Positions 36,114 through 45,748 of a stretch of 64,000 nt of DNA are shown here, one piece after another. The stretch is taken from positions 1,488,001-1,552,000 of the forward strand of contig CALSQO010000001.1 of NCBI GenBank assembly GCA_943788495.1, given 5' to 3'. How positions within the stretch are numbered: position 1 is the stretch's first letter; every line of letters starts with the position of its first letter. A program made the translations under genes and the position numbers. The DNA comes from UA16 sp905478895. Lineage in GTDB: Bacteria > Bacteroidota > Bacteroidia > Flavobacteriales_D > Sanyastnellaceae. The notes under the pieces were generated by a model. The model saw only the letters and a list, made by a program, of their open reading frames with translations. It was not told where the DNA came from and made no database searches.

Positions 36114-37976
36114 TCAGAGGCACTCTTCGCCGAAAACGCCCAAAAACCCGAGCAAGTCTCCGACGTTTACGACGCCATTGCCATCCAAATCAGCGGTGCA
36201 ATTGACCGTGCAACCAAAATCACCAAGCAGAACGAGTAAATCTGCAACGGAAATCATTCCATCTCCGTTGAAGTCTCCGGGACAGCCCCCTTCTTCGTCG
36301 GGTTCGATTTGACCATTGCAATTGTTGTCCAGTCCTTGACCGGTGCCCCCTGCTCCTTCATAAACCAAGGCATTCCCGTCATTGCAATCGCCTGTATTCT
36401 GAACATAACCGGTGGGAGAGCCACACGTTTGGAGCGATACTTCGCCATTCCCATAACCGTCTCCATCTGCATCAGCATACCAAGTGGATCCCAAATCCAC
36501 CTGGAATTGAATCGGTTCTGAAACGACATTCAAAGCCGAAGTGAGAACAATTGAAAATGACACCTCGGTTCCGGCATTTTCGAGTCCCGAAATCGTAAAC
36601 GCAAAGGAACCAGGCCCCTCCATATTGGCTTGAAATCCTTCGACTTCCAATCCCGCAGGCAGCCCCGAGATGGCCAAATCAAAGGGTGGAAGCAACCCTT
36701 CCAGCACAGTCAATTGAATGGCCATCAATTCATCCACACAAACTTCCGGGGCAACTGGCGTCACCTCCATGAATTTGGGTCGAACGATTGAAATGCCCTC
36801 CAAGCGAGAAGTAACCACCACATAACCTGATTCAAAATAGGGATAAGTGGACCACGAACCGTTGGTGAAAACGGGCGCATCGTCTTCGGGGTAAACATCA
36901 AAAAATCCAATTTCCGTTAGCTCACCTTCTGCAACATCTGAAAGCGATAACATGCGCAAGCCCGCAGCATAGTTGGCCTGAAACAAGAGATTCCCCACTA
37001 CATACTGATTGTGATCAATCGCTGTTCCATCCGAAAAATGTTCGCCGATGAGCACGGGTTCGTCCAAATCTTGGACGTCCCAAATCAAGGTGCGGGTATT
37101 GATCCCCTGATTCTGTTCATCCGTTTCATCACCCAAAATCAAATAGCGATGGTCCTCCGTCAACCAGCATTGGTGGGTGTACGAGTAATCATAATTGGCG
37201 ATGCTAATCGAAAAAATATCAGTCGGATCCGTCGCATCCACAATGGCCAGTTTATTCGCATTGGCGGCGAACACGAGAGATTGACCCTGGTACGATTCGT
37301 CTGGACCGTTGTAGATCACCGCTTGAGCATCATGTGTATAACCTGCTTCGCTATAGTCCCCAACCAAGATGGGATCATCCGGGTCGCTGATATCGAAAGC
37401 AACCAGGCCACCCCCAGCAAGATTGGTTCCCACCGCGAAAAGCATCGCGGCATCTTCATTGATGACCACATTGTGAGCATCCGAGAACACATCAACATGC
37501 TTTGAAGGCGTCAAAATCGCCGGGAATTCGGTCAAATCGCGCAATTGATTCAAATCCAAGACTTGCAATCCGTGGGAATTCGCTTCCGACACAACGTAGA
37601 CATGATCGGCATAAACTTTCATGTCGCGCCACGTGCTGCTGCTGGATTGTGTGTTCATGAAGGCGGCTAAAAATGGATTTAGAGGATCGGCCATATCCAC
37701 GATAGCCAATCCCTCTTTTTCGCCAACCAAGGCATATTCCACGCCTGTAACTGGATCTGCCCAACCCCAAACATCATTGGAACCCGTTCCCATCAGCTCT
37801 TCATTGGACATCTGAGACATGAGCTCCATGCGCTCGCATGGGAAGCCGTCAACCATTCCATTGATACAAGGTGCTTGTGCTGCGGATGACCCAGCAAAAG
37901 CAAAATTCAGAATGAACAGCCCCATCGCGTAATGCGCACAGTTGTTGGTTGAAAGGATCACTTTTCTCATTCTCAT
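36114..37976 (-). CDS. Choice-of-anchor B protein with MopE-type and dockerin-like calcium motifs
   Basis: About 620 residues with a signal peptide (MRMRKVILSTNN... SSAAQ). The body is a six- to seven-bladed propeller of LVIVD-like repeats (GLAIVDMADPLNPFLAAF, GLQVLDLNQLRDL, KLAIVDATDPTD, GLRMLSLSDVAEG), which is the choice-of-anchor B family. After an immunoglobulin-like part comes the putative metal-binding motif ADADGDGYGNG followed by GDCNDGNALVYEGA and DNNCNGQIEPDEEGG. The last 55 residues hold two dockerin-like EF-hand loops, DFNGDGMISVADLL and DLDGNGVVNVGDLL. No T9SS domain follows. It is probably a surface-displayed, calcium-dependent protein. The start could also be the ATG at 37970. 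Confidence 0.85.
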   Translation of the reverse strand: MRMRKVILSTNNCAHYAMGLFILNFAFAGSSAAQAPCINGMVDGFPCERMELMSQMSNEELMGTGSNDVWGWADPVTGVEYALVGEKEGLAIVDMADPLNPFLAAFMNTQSSSSTWRDMKVYADHVYVVSEANSHGLQVLDLNQLRDLTEFPAILTPSKHVDVFSDAHNVVINEDAAMLFAVGTNLAGGGLVAFDISDPDDPILVGDYSEAGYTHDAQAVIYNGPDESYQGQSLVFAANANKLAIVDATDPTDIFSISIANYDYSYTHQCWLTEDHRYLILGDETDEQNQGINTRTLIWDVQDLDEPVLIGEHFSDGTAIDHNQYVVGNLLFQANYAAGLRMLSLSDVAEGELTEIGFFDVYPEDDAPVFTNGSWSTYPYFESGYVVVTSRLEGISIVRPKFMEVTPVAPEVCVDELMAIQLTVLEGLLPPFDLAISGLPAGLEVEGFQANMEGPGSFAFTISGLENAGTEVSFSIVLTSALNVVSEPIQFQVDLGSTWYADADGDGYGNGEVSLQTCGSPTGYVQNTGDCNDGNALVYEGAGGTGQGLDNNCNGQIEPDEEGGCPGDFNGDGMISVADLLVLLGDFGCTVNCTADLDGNGVVNVGDLLGFLGVFGEECL

Positions 37977-38065
37977 TCTTTTTTCAGCATTTCTGCATAA
38001 TTGAAGGTACGGATTTTTAATCAACCCCAATGAAACAACTTGCATATGGCGCTGGTTGTTGCATT

Positions 38066-38980
38066 ATGGGCCAAAAGTCAATTGCAATCACGGGTGGGAC
38101 AGGTCTCATTGGACGCGAGGCGATTCGCTTTTTTTCAGAAAAAGGATATGCCTTGCGCATACTCAGCAGGAAGGAAAGACCATCGGATGCCACCAACGTC
38201 CAATATTTCAAGTGGAACCCTGAACAAGGGGAAATACCCATCGCAGCAATCGAAGGCGTTCACGCCATCATCCATTTGGCAGGCGCTCCCATTGCACAAC
38301 GTTGGTCTGCGGAATACAAACAAACCATCATCGATAGCCGTGTCAAATCGGCCCGAGTCATTCTCGAGGCGTTAAAAGGCTTGCCTGAGGCCGCGCGACC
38401 CAAGTGCATTGTTAGCGCAAGTGCCGTAGGCTGGTATGCGAGTTCCTTTGAAACGCAATCAGAGCACGCCGGACGTGCCGAAGGGTTCATTGGCGATGTG
38501 ACAGAGGCGTGGGAATCCGCACTCGATGGATTTCGAGCCATTGGCATGCGGACCGTTTCGCTCAGAATCGGTTTGGTACTCGCCCGCGAGGGTGGCTTTT
38601 TGGGACGCCTCAAACCTCTATTCAAAGCGGGCCTCGGATCAGCCATTGGCAGCGGAAAGCATTGGCAATCATGGATACACATCACAGATATTGTGCGCAT
38701 GCTGGATTGGGCCATCGAACAGAAGGCTTGTGCAGGTGCGTTCAACGCCACATCACCTCATCCCGTGTCCAATCTCGAAATGTCGCAATCTATTGCACGC
38801 GTCATGTCACGGCCTTTCTGGGCTCCCAAGGTGCCAGCGTTCGTGCTTCGACTCGTCTTTGGTGAAATGAGTGGGATCTTACTCGCTTCTCACCGGATGG
38901 ACTCCAGCCGGATTGTTTCGACCGGGTTTGAATTCGCGTATCCAACGCTTAAGGATGCCCTCCGTGACGTTTTGAATTGA
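38066..38980 (+). CDS. TIGR01777 family NAD(P)-dependent oxidoreductase
   Basis: A 304-residue extended SDR/epimerase-like protein of the TIGR01777 (YfcH) family. The N-terminus SIAITGGTGLIGREAIRFF is the Rossmann glycine motif, followed by HLAGAPIAQRWSAEYK and SASAVGWYA. The C-terminal half has WQSWIHITDIVRMLDWAIE and FNATSPHPVSNLEM. Substrate unknown; in this family the active-site Tyr/Lys pair is not conserved as in classical SDRs. Start 38066 (MGQKSIAITGG) is chosen because 38030 would add twelve residues unlike the family and overlap the divergent gene's leader. Confidence 0.9.
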   Translation: MGQKSIAITGGTGLIGREAIRFFSEKGYALRILSRKERPSDATNVQYFKWNPEQGEIPIAAIEGVHAIIHLAGAPIAQRWSAEYKQTIIDSRVKSARVILEALKGLPEAARPKCIVSASAVGWYASSFETQSEHAGRAEGFIGDVTEAWESALDGFRAIGMRTVSLRIGLVLAREGGFLGRLKPLFKAGLGSAIGSGKHWQSWIHITDIVRMLDWAIEQKACAGAFNATSPHPVSNLEMSQSIARVMSRPFWAPKVPAFVLRLVFGEMSGILLASHRMDSSRIVSTGFEFAYPTLKDALRDVLN

Positions 38981-39009
38981 GCCTTCCTCCTTCTTTTTCG
39001 GGCAATAAA

Positions 39010-39042
39010 AAAGCGGGCCGTCCATTGAGGACAGCCCGCTTT
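39010..39042 (-). terminator. Intrinsic terminator of the fasciclin gene
   Basis: AAAGCGGGC and GCCCGCTTT form a 9-bp stem extended by four more pairs across one mismatch, with a 5-base loop. Read on the minus strand the stem ends in T6, so it fits termination of the minus-strand fasciclin gene ending at 39063. On the plus strand only T3 follows, so stopping the gene ending at 38980 is less certain. Confidence 0.8.
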
Positions 39043-39062
39043 GCAGTTAATCGGTCTGAGAA

Positions 39063-41379
39063 TCAATCAACCAAAAACATCTTTTGACCACTGCTCGTGC
39101 CCGAAAGCACGCGTACGGTATACAAACCAGCGCTCAAACCTTCCGTGGACACCACGTGCTGGTTTTGAGTCGCTTGGTCCGAGCGGACCAATTGCCCTGC
39201 AGCATTCCAGATTTGGACTGTTGCATTAGACGTCCCATCCACCTTGTACGTTCAAAACGCCAGTATTGGTTGGATTAGGATAAACGTTGAAATCGATCAT
39301 TGTCGTTTCCAAAACGTTGGTTGCCGTTGGGACGAGAACCGCGTCAATTACGTGGACCACTCCATTTTCAGCTTCCAAATCAGCAATGATGACCATTGCC
39401 TCGTTGATCATGACGCCTGCATCGTCGATGCTGACAGTAACGTCTTGACCCAACAGCGTCGTGATCATCTGACCATCCTCCAAGTCATCCGAGTAGGCCT
39501 CTCCTGCTACAACATGGTATTGGAGAATCTCGCCGAGGTTTGGCAAAGCAAGCAAATCATCCGCTGTAATGCCCAACGCTTCTGTCAATGCCACAACAGC
39601 ATCGTCAGTTGGTGCGAAAACTGTGAAAGGACCTTCACCGCTCAATGCGTCCACTAGACCCGCTGCGCCTACCGCCAATTCGAGGAGTGTGTGCACTTCG
39701 CTTTCGACAATGATGTCTACTACTGTCTCCGGCAACTCGTCCATCTCAGGAACCAATACCGCATCAATGACGTGAACCACGCCATTATCCGCTTCCAAAT
39801 CAGCTACGATAACCTGCGCTTGGTTGATGAACACTCCGTCCGCTGTTATGGTAACCTGAACGTCTTCATCTAACAAGGTGGTGATTTCTTGATCATCCGA
39901 CAAATCGGTTGACAACGCTTGAGCTCCCACTACGTGATAGAGCAAAACGTCTGTCAAACCTGGGTAAGCCAACAGTTCTTCAGCCGTAAAACCAAGGGCT
40001 GCCAGCAATGCGGTGAATGCATCATCCGTTGGAGCAAACACCGTGAAAGGACCTTCGCCACTCAACGCCTCTACCAAACCTGCAGCAACCACTGCATCCT
40101 CTAGTACTGTATGCACCTCACTGTTTACAATGATGTCCACAACTGTATTCGACTGTGTCGGTTCAGGGACGAGAACGGCATCAATGACATGAACCACACC
40201 ATTATCTGTAACGATATCGGCCGTTGTGACCTGCGATTGGTTGATGAACACGCCATTTTCGTTGATGGTCACCACGACGTCTTCTTCGAGAAGCGTAGTG
40301 ATTTGTTGTCCATCGGATAGGTCTCCTGCCAACGCTTGAGCACCAACGACATGGTAAAGCAAGATATCCGTCAAGCCGGGATAGGCAAGAAGCTCCTCAG
40401 CTGTATAGCCCAAAGCGTCCAACAACGTCGCGAAAGCATCATCTGTTGGGGCGAAAACTGTAAACGGTCCTTCTGCGCTCAAGGCATCTACCAATCCTGC
40501 CTCGACGACAGCTGCCTCAAGGACGGTATGGTCAGGGCTGTTGACAATTACGTCAACAACAGTCGTCTGGGATCCTGACGGAATCAAAACTGCATCAATC
40601 ACGTGCACGACACCGTTGTCAGCCGTGACATCAGCTACTGTTACTTGTGCATTATTAATGAAGACACCTGCCTCGGTGATCGAGACAGTAACATCTTGCT
40701 CAATCAATGTGGTAATCATTTGTCCGTCACTCAGGTCTGCGGCCATCGCTGTGCCTGCCACCACGTGATATTGTAAAATTTCACCCAAGTTTGGCAAGGC
40801 CAACAATTGTTCAGTCGTAATATCCAAGGCCTCTACCAATGCTGTGATTGCGTCATCTGTTGGCGCAAAAACTGTAAACGGACCATCGCCGCTCAGCGCT
40901 CCAGCAAGATCGGCTTCGATTACAGCTGCTTCCAGCAATGTGTGGTCTTCGCTATTTACAATGATGTCAACAACAGAATTGCTCTGTGTCGCAGGGTTCA
41001 CTGTTACAGAGGCCACCATGCCGTTTGCTGCATGGTTTCCGATTGAACAATCGTAATCGTACGTTCCCTCCACTGTGAAAGTATGCGAACCAATGCAAAC
41101 ACCTTCGCTGCTGCCCTGAACGGCAGGAATCGTAAATGTTTCCGGATTGTCCCACATTTCACCAATGCTGCTCATTGCGGCATTAACGTCATGCGTTCCG
41201 CCCATGTTGACCCACACCACCGTTTGACCGACTTCGATTGCGACGGATGCGGGTGCGTATTGAAAGCTTGATGCCTCGACAACGACGCCTTCAACCCCAC
41301 ATGGGTTGTCTTGAGCCATTGCGGAAATCGACACTGCTCCAATGAGAGCAGCAGTGAACAAAGAGAATAATTTTTTCAT
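39063..41379 (-). CDS. Cupredoxin-fasciclin surface protein with T9SS tag, frameshifted near the 3' end
   Basis: The first 717 codons hold a signal peptide (to about residue 22, AMAQ), a plastocyanin-like domain with all four type 1 copper ligands (His63, Cys111, His116, Met121) and four fasciclin repeats starting near residues 135, 271, 412 and 551. The repeats read VVDIIVNSEDHTLLEAAV, GPFTVFAPTDDA, LLYHVVGAQAL and DNGVVHVIDAVLVP. The frame then ends early at 39226, just after VYPNPTNTGVLNVQ. One base fewer at about 39242-39249 joins it to DGTSNATVQIWNAAGQLVRS and GLYTVRVLSGTSSGQKMFLVD, a full type A sorting domain stopping at 39063. It is probably a copper-binding cell-surface adhesion protein. 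Confidence 0.9.
39310..40980 (-). repeat. Four tandem fasciclin-encoding repeats, about 415-420 bp each
   Basis: The DNA coding for the four fasciclin domains recurs with a period of about 415-420 bp (starts near 40980, 40568, 40146 and 39727 on the minus strand). The segments for GPFTVFAPTDDAxxALLxAL, TEELLAYPGLTD and HVIDAVLVP are nearly identical between copies 2 and 3. Such direct repeats can change in number by recombination. Confidence 0.85.
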
Positions 41380-41509
41380 GCTTCAGGTTTTGATTTGAAT
41401 ACCGGAATAACCTTGGGAAATTCTACTTTGTTCAATCCGCAAGCAAATTGAACAGAAACAAATCACAATCCGCTGATGTTGTCTGAGCGAAGGACCAAAA
41501 CGAATAGCA

Positions 41510-42859
41510 ATGAAAGATATCGTCATCCATTGGATGCGCCGCGACATGCGGCTTCATGACAACCGAACGCTCCTAGCTGCTTTGGACAGTGGATTGCCTG
41601 TTTTGGTCGCATTTCTCTTTGACCAAGAAATTCTAGATCGACTCGATAATGCCCAAGACCGCCGGGTTACCTTTATCCATCGCGAGGCTCTGAAGTTGAA
41701 GGCAGAGCTACAAGAAGTTGGAGGAGACCTCTTGGCGGCGCATGGAAATCCTACAACCGTCTGGGCAAATTGGATTGAACAATTATCTAAGAATGGATTA
41801 AACGTTCGAGAGGTGCATGTCGGCAGGGATTATGAGCCCTACGCTCAAGAACGGGATCGACAACTATCCCATTGGTTCGATGAACAAGGCATCACTTTTA
41901 AAGGCACCAAAGACAGTGTGGTATTTGAAAAAAATGAAGTGACCAAAGACGATGGCAAGCCCTACACAGTCTTCACACCATACAGCAAGAAATGGCGCAA
42001 GGCACTTCAACCAAGCGATTATGCATGCGCACATTCAGCAGAGAGGCTATCGCAGCAGCAACTGATTGGAATCGGCGAAATGATGCAGCAGCAGGTGCCA
42101 ACGCTCGAGGAAATGGGCTTCGAAAACGTTTGGAAAGAGGGTGGTCTGATCCCACCAACCATCGTTGAAGACCAATTGCTCAAGGCTTACGGTGAACAAA
42201 GGGATTTTCCATCCGTGCCCGGCACATCTCGCCTTTCGGTGCATTTGCGTTTCGGAACCGTAAGCATCCGTGAAGCACTTCGCCAAGGTTTGGCCACGAG
42301 CGAGAAGTGGACGACCGAACTCATTTGGCGGGACTTCTATCAAACCATCGTTTATCATTTCCCTCATTCTGCGACAGACTCATTCCGGCCCGCCTACGAT
42401 GCCATCCCTTGGCTGAACAACGAAGAACAATTCGAGGCTTGGTGCCAAGGCAAAACGGGCTATCCGCTGGTGGATGCTGGCATGCGCGAGTTGGCGCAAA
42501 CGGGTTTCATGCACAACCGCGTGCGCATGGTCGTCGCGTCTTTTCTCTGCAAGCATTTGCTGATCGATTGGCGCTGGGGCGAGCGGTTTTTTGCGCGTCA
42601 CCTCCTTGATTTTGATTTGGCCTCCAATGCAGGAGGCTGGCAATGGGCCGCAGGCTCTGGCTGCGACGCTGCACCCTACTTTCGGGTGTTCAACCCCACA
42701 TCGCAACTCCAAAAATTCGATAAGGACTTGATTTACGTTCGAAAGTGGGTGCCTGAATACGGCACGTCGCTCTACCCTGAACCGATTGTCGACCATGCCA
42801 TGGCGCGCGTGAGAGCGATTGAGACCTACCGCTCAGTCCTCAAACCAAATCCATCGTGA
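41510..42859 (+). CDS. phrB: Deoxyribodipyrimidine photolyase (cryptochrome/photolyase family)
   Basis: A 449-residue protein with an N-terminal photolyase domain (IVIHWMRRDMRLHDNRTL, VGRDYEPYAQERD) and a C-terminal FAD domain. The FAD domain has TSRLSVHLRFGTVSIREA, WRDFYQTIVYHFP, PLVDAGMRELAQTGFMHNR, and NAGGWQWAAGSGCDAAPYF. These match CPD class I-type photolyases, which use blue light and FADH to split pyrimidine dimers. The length fits. It is divergent from the fasciclin gene by 130 bases and followed 13 bases later by the CoA-transferase. A (6-4) photolyase role cannot be fully excluded. Confidence 0.92.
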   Translation: MKDIVIHWMRRDMRLHDNRTLLAALDSGLPVLVAFLFDQEILDRLDNAQDRRVTFIHREALKLKAELQEVGGDLLAAHGNPTTVWANWIEQLSKNGLNVREVHVGRDYEPYAQERDRQLSHWFDEQGITFKGTKDSVVFEKNEVTKDDGKPYTVFTPYSKKWRKALQPSDYACAHSAERLSQQQLIGIGEMMQQQVPTLEEMGFENVWKEGGLIPPTIVEDQLLKAYGEQRDFPSVPGTSRLSVHLRFGTVSIREALRQGLATSEKWTTELIWRDFYQTIVYHFPHSATDSFRPAYDAIPWLNNEEQFEAWCQGKTGYPLVDAGMRELAQTGFMHNRVRMVVASFLCKHLLIDWRWGERFFARHLLDFDLASNAGGWQWAAGSGCDAAPYFRVFNPTSQLQKFDKDLIYVRKWVPEYGTSLYPEPIVDHAMARVRAIETYRSVLKPNPS

Positions 42860-42872
42860 TTAAATTGACCGC

Positions 42873-43979
42873 ATGACACCATCGGAAACCACTCTGAGTT
42901 CCATTCGCGTGCTGGAGTTGGCCAGTGTGCTCGCAGGTCCTTTAGCTGGGGCGGCATTGGCAGAACGTGGCGCACACGTGACGAAGGTCGAGCGCCCACC
43001 GAACGGAGATGTCACACGCTCGTGGAAAACGAAGAATGAATCATCCGACGGGAAGTCTTCGGCTTATTACGCCTCCGCGAACGGCAACAAATCCGTCGTT
43101 TGGAAGGACTTAAAAACAGACGAAGGCAGGGCCTGGCTGGAAAAAGCGTTTGCCGATCACGATGTGGTCATTGAAAATTTCAAAGCGGCAGATTTGCCCG
43201 CTTTTGGCCTCGAAGCAGCGGCGTTGGCCTCGCGGCACCCGCATCTCGTGCACGTCCGGCTCATTGGGTTTCAGGGGCAACCGGAACGCCTGGCTTATGA
43301 TGTTGTGGTTCAGGCAGAAACGGGATTCATGCACATGAATGGGAGCCCCACAAGTCCCCCTTTGCGCATGCCTGTGGCGTTAATGGACGTACTCGCATCC
43401 CATCAAATCCGTGCAGCTGTATTGGAGGGATTGCTCGCGCATGCAATGGGTAAAAGCGGCTTTTTCGCTGAGGTTTCTCTGGAAGCTAGCGGGGTTTCTG
43501 CTTTGGTTAACCAAGCCACTAACCACTTGAATGCAGGAGCATCTCCCCATCGAAATGGAGGACTGCATCCCAATATTGCACCCTATGGAGATGTGCTCAA
43601 TTGCCAAAATGGATTTGTGGTTCTTGCGGTAGGAAACGACCGCCAATTTGCCGCACTATGTGCCGTTTTGGGTTCAGCGGAATGGGCCCAAGACCCACGT
43701 TTCGAAATCAATCAACGCCGCGTTCAAAACCGAGAAGCACTGATGGAGTTGCTTCAAGGAGCTGCGGGAAAATGGGAGAAACAGGGATTGATGGAGCAGT
43801 TGAACGGCGCCTCCGTTCCGGCCGGCATGGTCAAATCCCTCGAAGAGGTCTTCGAAACGGATTCGAATGGAGCCAATGAACTCGTTTCAAACGATGATGG
43901 ACAAATTCGTCCGAGAGCGGTCGCTTACCGAGTGCAGTGCTTTGGCGTTAGAGGCGACGAACCAAGAACCAAGGGTTGA
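42873..43979 (+). CDS. CaiB/BaiF family CoA-transferase
   Basis: A 368-residue family III CoA-transferase (cytosolic, moves CoA between carboxylic acids). Family segments: IRVLELASVLAGPLAGAALAERGAHVTKVERP, GDVTRSWK, YYASANGNKSVVWKDLK, and PVALMDVLASHQIRAAVLEGL, in which Asp of LMDV is the catalytic aspartate. The C-terminus is shorter than in large subgroup members but agrees with the compact Bacteroidota forms. The 3' end overlaps the opposite-strand cysQ gene by 32 bases; a real end nearer RPRAVAYRV is conceivable only with a different stop, so the overlap is accepted. Substrate unknown. Confidence 0.9.
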   Translation: MTPSETTLSSIRVLELASVLAGPLAGAALAERGAHVTKVERPPNGDVTRSWKTKNESSDGKSSAYYASANGNKSVVWKDLKTDEGRAWLEKAFADHDVVIENFKAADLPAFGLEAAALASRHPHLVHVRLIGFQGQPERLAYDVVVQAETGFMHMNGSPTSPPLRMPVALMDVLASHQIRAAVLEGLLAHAMGKSGFFAEVSLEASGVSALVNQATNHLNAGASPHRNGGLHPNIAPYGDVLNCQNGFVVLAVGNDRQFAALCAVLGSAEWAQDPRFEINQRRVQNREALMELLQGAAGKWEKQGLMEQLNGASVPAGMVKSLEEVFETDSNGANELVSNDDGQIRPRAVAYRVQCFGVRGDEPRTKG

Positions 43980-44742
43980 GCAAATTGTCTCGGTTGTATT
44001 CGAGTTCTTCTGAAGTCTCCCAATTGAGCACCTCGCATCCGGCACTGGTGCATATTGCTTGTCCCGCTGCGGTGTCCCACTCCATTGTTGGGGCAAAACG
44101 CGGGTAACAATCCGCTCTTCCTTCTGCCACCATGCAGAGCTTAAGTGAGCTGCCTTTTGAAATCAAATCCACTTCGCCGAACTCGTCGCGCAAAGCTTGG
44201 ATGTAATCTTCCGTCTCTGCACTCATGTGGGAGCGGCTCGCAACGACGGTATGTGGGCGGTCGCCTTGATCGAATGGAATGGAATCGCTTTTGGACATCC
44301 ATTCGGAAGCCGGCCACTCCATTGAACCGGCCTGCGTCTTCCTCGCGCCTAATTCAACCGAACCGAAATACAAGTCACCGGACACGGGCACAAAAATGAC
44401 CCCCAGAACCGGTCGACCGTGCTCCACCAGTGCGATGTTAACCGTAAACTCTCCGTTGCGCTTGATGAATTCCTTGGTTCCATCAATCGGATCCACAATC
44501 CAGAGTGTATCCCAAGCCTGACGTTCCAGCACTGGAATAGCCTTACCTTCTTCCGACAAGACCGGAAATCCCGTGGCATTGAGGTGCTTCATAATCACTT
44601 CGTGGGACGCCAAATCTGCGCGCGTAAGCGGGCTGTTGTCGCCTTTCACCGTCACATCAAAATCACCTGATTCATAGATTTCCATGATGGCACTGCCCGC
44701 CTCCAATGCGGCCAACACTGCTACCGCTAATTCTGCTTTCAT
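43948..44742 (-). CDS. cysQ: 3'(2'),5'-bisphosphate nucleotidase
   Basis: A 264-residue inositol-monophosphatase-fold enzyme. It has the metal site EEGKAI (Glu pair), WIVDPIDGTKEFIKRNGEFTVNIAL, and late WDTAAGQAICTSAGCEVLNW, all CysQ hallmarks. It removes a phosphate from PAP, the product of sulfate assimilation. An in-frame ATG at 44751 is an alternative start. Convergent with the CoA-transferase (32-base overlap) and 25 bases downstream of the lytic transglycosylase gene, with which it may be cotranscribed. Confidence 0.92.
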   Translation of the reverse strand: MKAELAVAVLAALEAGSAIMEIYESGDFDVTVKGDNSPLTRADLASHEVIMKHLNATGFPVLSEEGKAIPVLERQAWDTLWIVDPIDGTKEFIKRNGEFTVNIALVEHGRPVLGVIFVPVSGDLYFGSVELGARKTQAGSMEWPASEWMSKSDSIPFDQGDRPHTVVASRSHMSAETEDYIQALRDEFGEVDLISKGSSLKLCMVAEGRADCYPRFAPTMEWDTAAGQAICTSAGCEVLNWETSEELEYNRDNLLNPWFLVRRL

Positions 44743-44776
44743 GCTTTGCATTCTAATAAATTAAATAAACCTAGCC

Positions 44777-45748
44777 TCATTGAATCGGCAACTTCATTGC
44801 GACGGAATCTCCGGTTGCAATGGTCAAGCGATTCGATCGCAACCATGGATTCAAGGTTTTCAACGCCTTCAGGTGAGTGCCTTGCTCCAATGCAAATGTC
44901 GCCAAATCAGGAATGGACTGCTTCACGGAAATCAGCCGTGTCTCATAGGGCGCATACAGCGCCTCAGGCTGAATGAAAAAACCATAGGCTTCAGGATCGT
45001 CGAAAATGGCCTTGATCGCCAACATTCGAAAGACGTATCGAGCGGTTTCATCATTCAGGTGCAATTCCCAGTATTCCCCAACTCCCTGTGCCACAAGGGC
45101 CTTTTTCAAACCTGCACGCCCCATGTTGTAGGATGCCGCAGCCAATGCCCAAGAACCGAACTCCTCTTTCGCTTCGAGCAGGTATTCGCACGCAGCACGG
45201 GTGGCCTTCTCGACATGGTAACGTTCATCCATTTGACCATTGATCTTCAGCCCATAAGCCGGAGCCGTTGATTTCATAAACTGCCAAAACCCTGCGGCTC
45301 CTGCCGGGGACACCACCTGGCTGAGGCCGCTTTCTATGATTGCCAAGTATTTGAAGTCATCCGGCAAACCCGCTTCGGCAAGGATTGGCTCAATGATGGG
45401 AAACCAACGCGCCGCGCGCTTGAAATAAAGCAGTGACGAGCTGTGACGGTAGGTATTGACGATGAGCTCCCGGTCCAGTTGATCCCGAACGCCATACGTC
45501 TCCAATGGCACCCCTTCACCCGCCAAATCCAGTTTTACCGGAATTTCAGGTGCGTTGTTCTCGGCCCAAATGCCTCTTTTCGTGGGCTGAAAATTCAAAT
45601 CAACGCCTTCCGAGTGGCTCGATATGTTCGAGAAAACAAGCCCCGCTAGTAGAAAAAAAACGGCCAGTATTGGAGTCGTTTGCCTCAGTCGCTTCCGCAC
45701 GTGGCTTGGTTCATTCGTTCGGATCGGATTTTTTTCTAGCGGTTCCAT
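44777..45748 (-). CDS. Lytic transglycosylase (SLT domain, MltD-like)
   Basis: A 323-residue protein with a membrane anchor or signal segment (PILAVFFLLAGLVFSNI, about residues 27-43). The SLT domain spans about 125-245, with catalytic Glu in AIIESGLSQVVSPAGAAGFWQFMKSTA, then YHVEKATRAACEYLLEAKEEFGSWALAAASYNMG. The last 60 residues form a LysM-like module (RLISVKQSIPDLATFALEQG). It cleaves the glycan strand of peptidoglycan in the periplasm. Such proteins take part in wall remodelling or insertion of large envelope machines. Confidence 0.92.
   Translation of the reverse strand: MEPLEKNPIRTNEPSHVRKRLRQTTPILAVFFLLAGLVFSNISSHSEGVDLNFQPTKRGIWAENNAPEIPVKLDLAGEGVPLETYGVRDQLDRELIVNTYRHSSSLLYFKRAARWFPIIEPILAEAGLPDDFKYLAIIESGLSQVVSPAGAAGFWQFMKSTAPAYGLKINGQMDERYHVEKATRAACEYLLEAKEEFGSWALAAASYNMGRAGLKKALVAQGVGEYWELHLNDETARYVFRMLAIKAIFDDPEAYGFFIQPEALYAPYETRLISVKQSIPDLATFALEQGTHLKALKTLNPWLRSNRLTIATGDSVAMKLPIQ

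Noticed and set aside
39300..40980. The fasciclin direct repeats as a CRISPR or other non-coding array
   Set aside because: The period is about 415-420 bp, the sequence is fully coding, and each unit translates to a fasciclin domain.
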